Shown here piece by piece: positions 1-7,961 of a stretch of DNA of 64,000 nt. The first letter of the stretch is position 1, and every line of letters begins with the position of its first letter. The DNA comes from Pedosphaera sp. (GTDB taxonomy: Bacteria > Verrucomicrobiota > Verrucomicrobiia > Limisphaerales > Pedosphaeraceae). The translations under genes and the position numbers were made by a program. A model generated the notes under the pieces. It did not search any database and was not told the origin of the DNA. It saw only the letters and a list, made by a program, of their open reading frames with translations. The stretch is taken from positions 27,942 through 91,941 of the forward strand of contig JAQGPA010000179.1 of assembly GCA_028293325.1 (NCBI GenBank). The letters are read 5' to 3'.

Positions 1-581
1 GCGCCGGCACCCATTTGACGGGTGAATGTGAAAGCCATATCGAGGCCATTCGCGTTGCCAGCCAGCAAATGACCAGCGTCATCGATGGACTGCTGTTGCT
101 GAGCCGTGTCAGCAAGGGCAAATTATGCCAGGAACCGTTTGACTTGAGCGAGTCTGCCCGGCATATCGTTTCCGGATTGCAACAGGCATACCCGGAACGC
201 CGGGTGGAGATCGTGATTGAACCGAACATGACCGTAAGCGGAGACCGGCGGCTATTGCAGATTCTACTGGAAAATCTTCTGGGCAATGCGTGGAAATTCA
301 CCGGGAAGCGAGCGGAAGCCAGAATTGAATTTGGTTCCATCCTGGTGAAGAAAGCGCGGGTCTTTATGGTGCGCGACAACGGGGCAGGATTTGACATGGA
401 GTATGCAAATAAATTGTTTGTGCCATTCCAACGCCTTCACTCGGAGCGCGAATTTGAGGGAACGGGCATCGGTTTGGGCACCGTGGGGAGGATCATCCGG
501 CGCCATCAAGGACGCATTTGGGCTGAAGGAAGAGTGAATGAGGGGGCGGCATTTTACTTTACGATTCCCGCCAGGGACTGA
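1..581 (+). CDS. Sensor histidine kinase, C-terminal part (5' end outside window)
   Basis: The reading frame is open to base 1, so only the C-terminal part of the gene is in the window. The first residues fit the second helix of a HisKA dimerisation domain (SVIDGLLLLSRVSKG). The rest is an HATPase_c domain with an N-box (ENLLGNAWKF), a G1 box (RDNGAGFD), the FVPFQRLH lid motif and a G2 box (EGTGIGLGTVGRI). It closely resembles the C-terminus of the kinase at 53012-54934, so both belong to the same phytochrome-like PAS kinase family. The protein autophosphorylates a His that lies upstream of the window. No partner regulator follows it; the next gene is on the other strand. Confidence 0.9.
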   Translation, partial: AGTHLTGECESHIEAIRVASQQMTSVIDGLLLLSRVSKGKLCQEPFDLSESARHIVSGLQQAYPERRVEIVIEPNMTVSGDRRLLQILLENLLGNAWKFTGKRAEARIEFGSILVKKARVFMVRDNGAGFDMEYANKLFVPFQRLHSEREFEGTGIGLGTVGRIIRRHQGRIWAEGRVNEGAAFYFTIPARD

Positions 582-640
582 CGGACATTCCAGAAACATG
601 CCAACGATTATTTGGCCAGTCGGGGCTGGCAAATACCCGG

Positions 641-1012
641 CTACATCTGAAACGCCTCTCTGAGCGTCGCGAGATACTTTTGTTCCTCGACGGAGACCGA
701 GCCATCGAGCGCGGTCAGGTCGTTCAGAATAGCGTAAACTTCCTGGCGATGTTCACGCGTTGGAAAATTCCTGGCGAGTCTGCTGGCGCAAGCGCGCGCG
801 GCGTCCGGGCTTAGAGAATGTTGGCGGACGCGGGTGACGGAGGCGTCGAATTGGCGGTTGCGGTCGAAATCCGTGTTCAGGCCCATGACGAGGAGCAACT
901 CTTTCACGCGGGTTTCTTCTACGGAAGCGAGGTTGCCATCGACATACATGGTGAGGACCAAGAGGTCGAGCAGCGCCTCACGTTGGGTGACGTCGAAATC
1001 AGTGATGTTCAT
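641..1012 (-). CDS. TerB-like domain protein
   Basis: About 123 residues, all helical, with two similar halves each carrying an acidic motif (MYVDGNLASVEE near the start, ALDGSVSVEEQKYL near the end). This pattern is typical of TerB/DjlA-like domains, which may bind metal. The ATG at 1012 (MNITDFDV) is preferred because the 13 upstream residues are not domain-like; an in-frame start at 1051 is possible. No membrane segment or signal peptide is seen. Its role is unknown: TerB-like proteins are linked to tellurite resistance and phage defence elsewhere, but no ter genes are near. Confidence 0.75.
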   Translation of the reverse strand: MNITDFDVTQREALLDLLVLTMYVDGNLASVEETRVKELLLVMGLNTDFDRNRQFDASVTRVRQHSLSPDAARACASRLARNFPTREHRQEVYAILNDLTALDGSVSVEEQKYLATLREAFQM

Positions 1013-1212
1013 AAGGGAGTCCGCAAGCGGGACTTGGCCGGGTGGGAGCATATCGGGCGGCGGAAGCGCGGTCTATGGGATTATTTTAAGGCGCGGTGAG
1101 GTTGGGAAGAGGATGGGGAGCGTTGAAACCAGGATTCGTGACACTGAACTTAGAACTTTTCATCAGACGGCGGGCGCATTAATTTAAGCGCGCCAAGAAG
1201 TGAGCCCGATGA

Positions 1213-1300
1213 GCCGGTGTGGCGAAATGGCAGACGCACAGGACTTAAAATCCTGGGACCGTAAAAAGTCGTGTCGGTTCGAGTCCGACCACCGGCACCA
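1213..1300 (+). tRNA. tRNA-Leu (anticodon UAA)
   Basis: The acceptor stem GCCGGTG pairs with CACCGGC (1290-1296). The anticodon stem CAGGA/TCCTG encloses the loop CTTAAAA, giving anticodon TAA. A long variable arm and the T-loop GTTCGAGTC complete the class II fold. The discriminator A and an encoded CCA (1298-1300) are present. Confidence 0.97.
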
Positions 1301-1470
1301 TGGGCGAACTATTGATTGAGGCGGAGGAATGCTGCTTGCGTTTGAGGGGTTGCTTGGGTATGAACAGTTTGCCATGGGCGCTGTCCACTGTATTGCGAGC
1401 GCAGTTCAAGTTGTCGCCAAAAACAATGAACCTATCACCGCATCAAGTTAGTTTTTGGATGACTTAAATC

Positions 1471-1662
1471 ATGGGCGATTTATACGATCTGTTTGAGTTG
1501 GTAATGGTTTGGGTGCTGGTGGTGGTGTGCATAGGCCTCTGCTGCTATTTGGCATACCGGCAATATCGCTCCGTTAAGTTGCGTCGCTGGTATCGACGCC
1601 ACAAGGCCCGGCATCGTGACGCCAGCGAGCAGTCGAGGCATTCGCGTTCCGATCGGGTGTGA
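1471..1662 (+). CDS. Small single-span membrane protein, hypothetical
   Basis: 63 residues with one strongly hydrophobic segment (about residues 8-29), followed by a very basic tail rich in Arg, Lys and His. This suggests a membrane anchor with a cytosolic basic tail. There is no clear ribosome binding site before the ATG, and I recognise no family. A rho-independent terminator lies 120 bp downstream at 1782, which mildly supports transcription on this strand. It could be a chance frame. Confidence 0.4.
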   Translation: MGDLYDLFELVMVWVLVVVCIGLCCYLAYRQYRSVKLRRWYRRHKARHRDASEQSRHSRSDRV

Positions 1663-1781
1663 GAACTATGAAGGGTTGGCAAAATTCCTCCGTCGTTCGC
1701 CATCGCTGGGGTACATACCCCATGGTGCTTCAGGCAGGTTCTTCGCTACAACTTAACCCGTAATGATGGTCAGTTAGGTTC

Positions 1782-1810
1782 GGCGGCCCTGAGTGGGGCC
1801 GCCTTTTTTT
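1782..1810 (+). terminator. Rho-independent terminator
   Basis: Stem GGCGGCCC, loop TGAGT, stem GGGGCCGCC, then a run of T residues. It would end a plus-strand transcript from the 1471-1662 frame or from a short RNA downstream of it. Confidence 0.8.
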
Positions 1811-1933
1811 CAGCAGATATTGATTGAACCTTCTGCGAGTCGCAGTGGGAGAAGGAAGTCCTCAGTCTTGTGGGTTTTTCCCCATAGGAATCCACGCGTG
1901 GAAGCCGTAAAGAAAGGTAGCTAACATAAAAGC

Positions 1934-1964
1934 TCCCGCTACCAAGGAGGGCGGGATTTTTTTT
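1934..1964 (+). terminator. Rho-independent terminator
   Basis: Stem TCCCGC (1934-1939) pairs with GCGGGA (1951-1956) and is followed by eight T residues. No gene on this strand ends just upstream, so it probably ends a short untranslated RNA beginning after 1810. The convergent gene ends at 1984 on the other strand. Confidence 0.65.
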
Positions 1965-1983
1965 GCCCTTCAAAACGAACGGG

Positions 1984-2535
1984 TTACTCTTTTTTCAGCC
2001 CGCTCTCGATCATCTTCTTGAACTCCGTTGAGGACGACTTGACCAATCCCTTGGGACCGGTCATGCGCACGAACACGTCGCCCGCATCTGATTGGATGAT
2101 GGCGCCAAGCAGGCCATAATCGGGCATTGGAGTAAGTGGACCGCCCGGCATGCCGCTCTTGTACGTTCCTTCCGCCTGGACATAGGTAATCTTGGTTTTA
2201 CCAACAGTTGTTTCATCCACCTTGGCGTTTATCTTATCGCGTGGTTCCTGGAATTGGCCGAGCCAACGGTCCACGTTAGCCTGGGTGCTGCCGGCGCCAC
2301 CGCCGAACTGGAAGAACACGATGTCGGCGCTCTCCTTGCCGTCGGCATCCTTCACCTTCAACTGGGCTTTGCGCATGGGTGAACTCACCTCCACCCATTC
2401 CCAAGCTGACGGTCGGGTGAAAGTGAATTCGCCGACCTTGAATGTGGGCGATGATTCGGCTCGCCCACTGACAACACCAGCCAGATTGAACGCCACGAAC
2501 ATGAGAAACGAAAGCAGTGCTTTAGCCGTTTTCAT
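1984..2535 (-). CDS. Secreted hypothetical protein
   Basis: 183 residues with a clear Sec signal peptide (MKTAKALLSFLMFVAF, cleavage probably after GRAES). The mature part looks like a beta-rich domain containing GEFTFTRPSAWEWVEVSS and FFQFGGGAGST. I do not recognise a characterised family; similar short exported proteins are common in Verrucomicrobiota and Planctomycetota. It follows, about 70 bp downstream, a second small exported protein on the same strand, so the two may be co-transcribed. Confidence 0.75.
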   Translation of the reverse strand: MKTAKALLSFLMFVAFNLAGVVSGRAESSPTFKVGEFTFTRPSAWEWVEVSSPMRKAQLKVKDADGKESADIVFFQFGGGAGSTQANVDRWLGQFQEPRDKINAKVDETTVGKTKITYVQAEGTYKSGMPGGPLTPMPDYGLLGAIIQSDAGDVFVRMTGPKGLVKSSSTEFKKMIESGLKKE

Positions 2536-2605
2536 AATGAATGGGAGATAATTCTTGGTCGATTTTAGCGTCTGTCTCGTCCAAAAGGAATGAGGGAAAA
2601 CCCTG

Positions 2606-3121
2606 CTATTGCTCCACTACTTTGATCTGATCGGAGTTGGTCAGAACAATTTCCGGGCGTCCCTGAAAATCGATGAGCTTCCCGGACACAACTGCTTCCT
2701 TGCCGACAAGCAGCTTTAGGTCGGGAAAGTTAGTGAAATTTTCACTTTTCAACAGGCCGGTCATTGCCGTCTTGTAGTCGGCGTCGAAATTTATAATTGC
2801 CAGATTGCCACCACGCGGCTCAAAAATTTTGGTTACCGTTCCCTTGAATGCGCCGACCTTGTCTGCTTGCTTGAGGCCTTCAGCGAGGGCATGCGCATCA
2901 AGAGCTGTTTTGAAGGTCTCGTTTGTTTTGGAAATCATGCCAAAACTGGCGGTCTTCGATGCGACGTCGCTTTGTGATTTGCGGGCTGGAGCTGATACGT
3001 CCTTGGGCTGCGCATTCGTACTGGCAGGCGGCGTTGCCGGTGGCGTTGAATCAGCAGCAAAACCGGTGGCAACAAATGAAAGAAGAGCGATGGAGGTTAA
3101 GAGGATTCGAGTGTTTGTCAT
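2606..3121 (-). CDS. Secreted protein, possible OB-fold
   Basis: 171 residues: a signal peptide (LLTSIALLSFVATGFAA), a Pro/Thr/Ala-rich linker to about residue 55, and a beta-rich C-terminal half (KGTVTKIFEPRGGNLAIINF, then GKEAVVSGKLIDFQGRPEIV). The pattern 'VSGKL-x2-F-x-GRPEIVL' resembles OB-fold nucleic-acid-binding-like domains found in exported proteins. The function is unknown. It is likely transcribed together with the secreted protein at 1984-2535. Confidence 0.7.
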   Translation of the reverse strand: MTNTRILLTSIALLSFVATGFAADSTPPATPPASTNAQPKDVSAPARKSQSDVASKTASFGMISKTNETFKTALDAHALAEGLKQADKVGAFKGTVTKIFEPRGGNLAIINFDADYKTAMTGLLKSENFTNFPDLKLLVGKEAVVSGKLIDFQGRPEIVLTNSDQIKVVEQ

Positions 3122-3240
3122 AATGAGTTTTCAGTTTTAACCTTGTTTAATCATCTCCGCATGGAATGACAAGGCATATCAGGGGTATTGAGGCAGACAT
3201 TCCATTTGGCTATCATGCAAATAGGCAGTAGAAATCTGTG

Positions 3241-4734
3241 ATGTCATTAGAATCTCGAGCCCTTTCACTACGAATATGGGCCTTGCTCCTGCCGCCCGTG
3301 GGCCTGAGTTTGCTCTGGAAGGGGCCTCGAACCCTTGCCCAAAAGCTCCTCGGCACGCTGGGGATTCTACTTTATTGCCTCCCCTACTCCGCGCTGGTGA
3401 TTTGGCTGCTTGTCCAGTTTACCGGCTTGCAAGTGGAATGGCGGGGTGGATTTCCGCCGGTCCTGACTTATTCCAAGACCACGCCCAATTATGACGCGGT
3501 TGAAAAAAATCGCACGCAACAAGCCAAACGAGGCGGACAAGTTTTAGAACATCATTCATCCAGCCTGGTCGGAGCTTATTGGACGGATTTTCGCGGACCA
3601 AATCGCGACGGCCGCTATGAACAAACTTCTATCCTGACCAAATGGCCTGCGGAGGGATTGCGCGAGCTATGGCGTCAACCGATTGGAGGCGGGTATGGTT
3701 CATTTGTCGTGGCTGAGGGATTGGCATTTACCATCGAACAACGCCGTGAATTTGAAACCGTCGCGGCGTATGATTTTGCCACAGGCCGGGAATTGTGGAC
3801 CAATAGCTGGCCGGCCCTCTTTCAGGAATCAATGGGCGGCGACGGCCCGCGCGCCACCCCCACTTACCACGCAGGGCGCATTTTTGCGCAGGGTGCCGAA
3901 GGGGAATTGCGTTGTCTCGAGGCTGCCACGGGACGGTTAATCTGGTCGAAAAATATTCTTTCAGATAACGGCGTGGGAAACGTCAGTTATGGTATGGCTG
4001 CCTCGCCGTTGATAGTTGATGGCAAGGTGATCGTGCAACCAGGCGGACCGAACGGCAAATCTGTTGTCGCTTATGATGAGGCGACCGGTGCAACCGTTTG
4101 GAAGTCTTTATCCGATCCGGCGGCCTATAGTTCGCCAATGATTGTAAACCTCGCCGGTCAGCGACAATTGCTGATCGTCACTGCCACGCGCGCGGTGGGG
4201 CTTGCGGTCGATAGCGGCAAGTTACTCTGGGAACATCCTTGGGTCGTAAAACTGGATAACCGCAACATTGTTCAACCGGTTATTCTCGGCACGAATCGCT
4301 TTTTCCTTTCAGCAGGTTATGGCACCGGCTGCGAAGCGGTTGAAATTACCCAGAGCAAAACCGGATTATCGGCGCAAACCATTTGGAAAAACACCTTGCT
4401 CAAGAACAAATTCGCCAGCTCGGTTTTCTGGCAAGGTTGTCTTTATGGTCTCGACGAAGACATTCTGACCTGCCTTGATGCCGCCACCGGCGAGCGTAAG
4501 TGGAAGGATGGCCGTTATGATTACGGCCAATTGTTGCTGGCCGATGGACACCTGGTAATTCTGGGTGGCAACGGCACGCTTGCCTTGGTTAGAGCCATCC
4601 CTGATCGATACGAGGAACTGGCGCAGTTCCCAGCCATCCATGGAAAAACCTGGAATAATCCTGCCATCGCGCAAGGCAAGCTCCTGGTCCGAAATGCTGT
4701 GGAAATGGCGTGCTTTGATATATCCGGCAGGTAA
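3241..4734 (+). CDS. Membrane-anchored PQQ-like beta-propeller protein
   Basis: About 497 residues. The N-terminus has two hydrophobic segments (about 10-25 and 35-60). The rest is an eight-bladed-type propeller with repeated W-docking motifs such as AYDFATGRELWTN, CLEAATGRLIWSK, AYDEATGATVWK and CLDAATGERKWKD. This places it in the PQQ-like/BamB-like repeat family. Such Verrucomicrobial and Planctomycete proteins (FRGPNRDG motif present at about residue 120) are mostly structural or of unknown function, and PQQ binding cannot be assumed. GTG at 3238 directly precedes the ATG at 3241; the ATG is chosen. Confidence 0.85.
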   Translation: MSLESRALSLRIWALLLPPVGLSLLWKGPRTLAQKLLGTLGILLYCLPYSALVIWLLVQFTGLQVEWRGGFPPVLTYSKTTPNYDAVEKNRTQQAKRGGQVLEHHSSSLVGAYWTDFRGPNRDGRYEQTSILTKWPAEGLRELWRQPIGGGYGSFVVAEGLAFTIEQRREFETVAAYDFATGRELWTNSWPALFQESMGGDGPRATPTYHAGRIFAQGAEGELRCLEAATGRLIWSKNILSDNGVGNVSYGMAASPLIVDGKVIVQPGGPNGKSVVAYDEATGATVWKSLSDPAAYSSPMIVNLAGQRQLLIVTATRAVGLAVDSGKLLWEHPWVVKLDNRNIVQPVILGTNRFFLSAGYGTGCEAVEITQSKTGLSAQTIWKNTLLKNKFASSVFWQGCLYGLDEDILTCLDAATGERKWKDGRYDYGQLLLADGHLVILGGNGTLALVRAIPDRYEELAQFPAIHGKTWNNPAIAQGKLLVRNAVEMACFDISGR

Positions 4735-4826
4735 TAATGTCGCCGGCCCTAAACTTAACCGCACTTGCGCAACGGAAAAACATTGCGTAGTTTAAGCTCC
4801 TTCTTCAAATTATCAGTATTGCTGTC

Positions 4827-4915
4827 GGAGAGATGGCTGAGTGGTTTAAGGCGCACGCCTGGAAAGCGTGAGTACCTAAACAGTACCGTGGGTTCGAATC
4901 CCTCTCTCTCCGCCA
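4827..4915 (+). tRNA. tRNA-Ser (anticodon GGA)
   Basis: Acceptor stem GGAGAGA pairs with TCTCTCC (4905-4911). The anticodon stem CACGC/GCGTG encloses CTGGAAA, giving anticodon GGA. A long variable arm (AGTACC...GGTAC type) and GGTTCGAATCC T-arm are present. Discriminator G and encoded CCA (4913-4915) follow. Confidence 0.97.
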
Positions 4916-4973
4916 CTTCCACAAGGTCATCCAACCGTTTGCGCCGCAGATACGCACAGCGTAGCTTATCGGT

Positions 4974-5465
4974 ATGGAGACTTATCGGGCGCCTGACCGC
5001 AAACCCAATTGCTCACGTGATTGGATAGCGCGGGGATTTACCATCTTCGAAGACATTGTTTACGTGGGTCTGGGCCTGCTCCTGGGCGTCAGCGCGATAG
5101 CGCTGCTGGTCAGCGGCATCATCACATTTATCCAGAATCTGGCGGCGGGGACATTCTCCAACTCAGCCGTCGGGCTGCTCGATCGCATCCTGCTGATTCT
5201 TCTCATCGTGGAGCTCCTTTATACCGTGCAAGTCTCTTTTCGCACCCACGCCCTTCTGCCGGAACCATTTTTGCTGGTCGGTTTAATTGCGGCGATTCGG
5301 CGCGTGCTCGTCCTCACGGCGGAATTCAGCCACATGCCCGAACACTCAGAGACGATGTTTAAAAACTTCTTCCTCGAACTTTCCATCCTGACTTTTCTTA
5401 TCCTGGCGGTGACGATTTCCCTCGTCCTCGTACGCCGGAGCGACCAAGATGCAGTTAAAGGTTAG
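4974..5465 (+). CDS. PsiE-like phosphate-starvation-inducible membrane protein
   Basis: 163 residues with four hydrophobic segments: about 28-53, 66-87, 98-116 and 130-152. The layout and the motif FLLVGLIAAIRRVLVLTAE match the PsiE family (PF06146), inner-membrane proteins of unknown biochemical role that are induced on phosphate starvation in Escherichia coli. No Pho-box-like repeat is obvious upstream, where tRNA-Ser lies 58 bp away. The first 20 residues are poorly conserved, so the true start may be slightly later. Confidence 0.75.
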   Translation: METYRAPDRKPNCSRDWIARGFTIFEDIVYVGLGLLLGVSAIALLVSGIITFIQNLAAGTFSNSAVGLLDRILLILLIVELLYTVQVSFRTHALLPEPFLLVGLIAAIRRVLVLTAEFSHMPEHSETMFKNFFLELSILTFLILAVTISLVLVRRSDQDAVKG

Positions 5466-5474
5466 TGATGGCTC

Positions 5475-7757
5475 CTATTTGGGCGTTTCTGAGAATGAAT
5501 CTTTCTTTTCCGACAATCCGGAGTTTCTGGGAGTGTAATGAGGCATCTGGATTCGGGCCTCAAACTCCTTGCGGTCGGCAAAATAGCGATGAAGCGCGGT
5601 TTCCCAGGACGGAAGCAATTGACCTCGCTCGCTGCCTAATGCCGAATAATGAGGGCGCGGGGCGGGAAGGTTTAACTCTACAAGTGTTTTTTCCACCAGC
5701 AACTGTTTCCGCTCACCGCCCCAAGCGGCGACTTTGTAGGCCAATTGTGCCCAAGTGACCGTTCCTTCGTTGGCGAGATGCCAGATGCCACCTGCTCTAT
5801 CAATTAGCAAATCCAGGCAGGCGTCCACCAGATGTGGCAGATAGGTGGGGGAAATTACCACATCCGTTGTCACGGCGACCTTTTCGCCGCGGCGCAGACT
5901 ATGCAGTATGGTCGTCACAAAGTTGTAATCATCCCAAGGTCCGAAAAAGCAGCTAGTTCGCACCAATAATGCCTGCGGCAGGATTCGCAAAACTTCCTTC
6001 TCCATCACGGCTTTGCTATGTCCGTATATATTGAGCGGATTGACCCCGTCTGATTCCATGTAGGGTCGATTGTGGTGCCCCCCAAATACGAGATCTGAAG
6101 AAAAGGTGACCAGGGGCAGGTTTCTTTCTGCGCAGGCACTGGCTAATTGCGCCGGTCCTTCCACGTTCTCACGAAAGCAGCGTTCCGGCTCAGCCTCAGC
6201 CTGATCCACCCGGACATATCCTGCCGTATTAATCACTGCCCAAGGGTTCACCTCGTCTAACAAGCGACAAACTGATAACGCATCAACAATGTCCATCTCG
6301 TTGCGAGCGACCAATCGGCAGGTCAAACCGCGAACATCACAGATCCTTCCGAATGCCTGCCCCAGAGTACCGGTTCGACCGGTAATAAGAATGGGCCGGG
6401 CGGCTTTATGTTGCCATTGACGGAATGGATAAGGGCATTTGTCCGCCCCTTTGATTGCCCGGTAGGGACGAACAGGAGGATAAAGCAGACGCTGAGGACG
6501 TCGCCACCAGCCTTTATTGGCCAGAACGGGATGATCATATCTGCCATGGGTGGCAAGACCGCGCAAACAGTGCGCAATCGCCGTGGGCCGAGGTGCGGGT
6601 CCGCGCACATCAAAGGCCCCGGGTTCATAGTAGCCTTCACACCGCGTAACCAGGCAATGCCAATCAAAAGCGCCGAGCAGCGACCAGACTGTCACAGCCC
6701 GGATATCGGCGCCTTCCCGCCGCAAACAACGCGCCGCATGCCACACTTCCATAAGCCAACGAATCTGTTCTTCCCGTGTGCAGCCCAGGTGCGCCTCAGT
6801 CACTGCCACCGGTAGATGGAATCGCTCCCAGGTATCTTTTAAGATGCCATAAGGTCCCGCTGTTCCGTTAGTGCAAACCCGCACCGCTTCCACATCCGCA
6901 TATCCATGGCGGCCATTACCTCCATGTGTGAATTGGGGGTAATGCGCCAAGCGTTCGTCCAGGAAGCGTTCACCCGCCACGTAATAATTGATGCCGATGA
7001 TGTCCGGCGGACAGGGCTCATCCAAAAAGGGTTTAAGCTCATCAGCAGTCACGCCGCACCAACTTAAGTAATCCCATACCGGATGGCTGGAATTAAAATG
7101 GCCACACAACAAGTCCAGACTCAACCAGCGCCGTTCATTCTCAAATTCCGACTGGTATGCAAGGAGACGCGTGCTGAAAGTCTTTCCCATGTCCTCCGTT
7201 TGCACGAGTTGCGCCGCCGGATTAATTTTGCGGATGGTCCACATGGACTGCTTGACCGCCTCGCATTCAATCAGCAACGCGCGGGCAAAGCTCACCAGGT
7301 CTTTTTTATGTGGATACCAATGACCATACAGGCAACTAAATCGGGCCGTCGTGAGCGGTTCATTCACGGGAGTATAGCATTTCACCCATGGATAACGCTT
7401 TGCGACCGCCCCGGCGTGTTCGGCAAGTCCGGTAGGGAATTTAGGATCCAGCAAGGACGTGTTTGGCGGACCACTGCCATGGTGAATCAAACCGATGATA
7501 GGCTCGATATCCAAATCGTGCAGACGATGAAGCCGTTCATCGGCCCAGACCCAATCAACCGGTTCCTGGGCGTGCCTTTCCCACAACACCGGGTAACGGA
7601 GCGCGCGTATGCCGAGCTCAGCAAACAAATCCAAGTCGGTCAAACGTCTCACATGACCGCTTCGTTCTAATTGCTCATGGTATTCATCCCAGACACGATT
7701 GACTGTGCATTCAACGCCTCCCCACATTTCCAAGCACTCCTTTTCCGATTTTTGCAT
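5475..7757 (-). CDS. Fused family 1 glycosidase / RmlD-like sugar-nucleotide reductase
   Basis: 760 residues in two parts. Residues 1 to about 430 form a GH1-like TIM barrel: the acid/base region is VNEP (about 133) and the nucleophile region VTEAHLG, so both catalytic Glu are kept. Residues about 475-735 are an extended SDR of the RmlD family, with GRTGTLGQAF for NAD(P) binding, a TFSSDLVFGG strand and the YGHSK catalytic pair. RmlD reduces dTDP-4-dehydrorhamnose. The fusion suggests a single bifunctional protein trimming a glycoside and reducing a sugar nucleotide, but the actual substrates are unknown. It has no signal peptide, so it is cytoplasmic. It is divergent from the PhyH gene at 7962. 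Confidence 0.85.
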   Translation of the reverse strand: MQKSEKECLEMWGGVECTVNRVWDEYHEQLERSGHVRRLTDLDLFAELGIRALRYPVLWERHAQEPVDWVWADERLHRLHDLDIEPIIGLIHHGSGPPNTSLLDPKFPTGLAEHAGAVAKRYPWVKCYTPVNEPLTTARFSCLYGHWYPHKKDLVSFARALLIECEAVKQSMWTIRKINPAAQLVQTEDMGKTFSTRLLAYQSEFENERRWLSLDLLCGHFNSSHPVWDYLSWCGVTADELKPFLDEPCPPDIIGINYYVAGERFLDERLAHYPQFTHGGNGRHGYADVEAVRVCTNGTAGPYGILKDTWERFHLPVAVTEAHLGCTREEQIRWLMEVWHAARCLRREGADIRAVTVWSLLGAFDWHCLVTRCEGYYEPGAFDVRGPAPRPTAIAHCLRGLATHGRYDHPVLANKGWWRRPQRLLYPPVRPYRAIKGADKCPYPFRQWQHKAARPILITGRTGTLGQAFGRICDVRGLTCRLVARNEMDIVDALSVCRLLDEVNPWAVINTAGYVRVDQAEAEPERCFRENVEGPAQLASACAERNLPLVTFSSDLVFGGHHNRPYMESDGVNPLNIYGHSKAVMEKEVLRILPQALLVRTSCFFGPWDDYNFVTTILHSLRRGEKVAVTTDVVISPTYLPHLVDACLDLLIDRAGGIWHLANEGTVTWAQLAYKVAAWGGERKQLLVEKTLVELNLPAPRPHYSALGSERGQLLPSWETALHRYFADRKEFEARIQMPHYTPRNSGLSEKKDSFSETPK

Positions 7758-7910
7758 GGCAAATTGTTCCTTGTAAACCCTAGCTTGAGATAATGGTTTT
7801 GATGACTTTCTTTAGATGGGTGATTATTCCTACAACCCTTAATTTAAACTAATTTACCAGCATAGGAACCGCAATATTTTCCGGTTCGATTTTTTAATTT
7901 GCGTGCAACG

Positions 7911-7930
7911 AAATGGTTTGTGAACCATTT
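7911..7930. promoter_or_regulatory. 20-bp palindromic operator candidate
   Basis: AAATGGTT, spacer TGTG, AACCATTT is a perfect inverted repeat, 31 bp before the PhyH start codon and within the 204-bp divergent intergenic region. The size and symmetry fit a dimeric repressor site, for example LacI or GntR type. A second half site, AATGGTTT, lies near 7793-7800. Confidence 0.5.
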
Positions 7931-7961
7931 ACATACCTGACAAGCGAGTTCAGGTTAATCC

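Larger units (their letters stand above)
1663..1983. other. Gene-free gap with palindromes and two terminators
   Basis: No convincing coding frame. It contains the palindrome GGGGTACATACCCC (about 1709-1722) followed by TGCTTCAGGC, two T-tailed hairpins on the plus strand, the motif CCCCATAGGAA (about 1880-1890) and the palindrome CCACGCGTGG (1892-1901). It may hold one or two short non-coding transcripts; see the findings. Confidence 0.5.
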
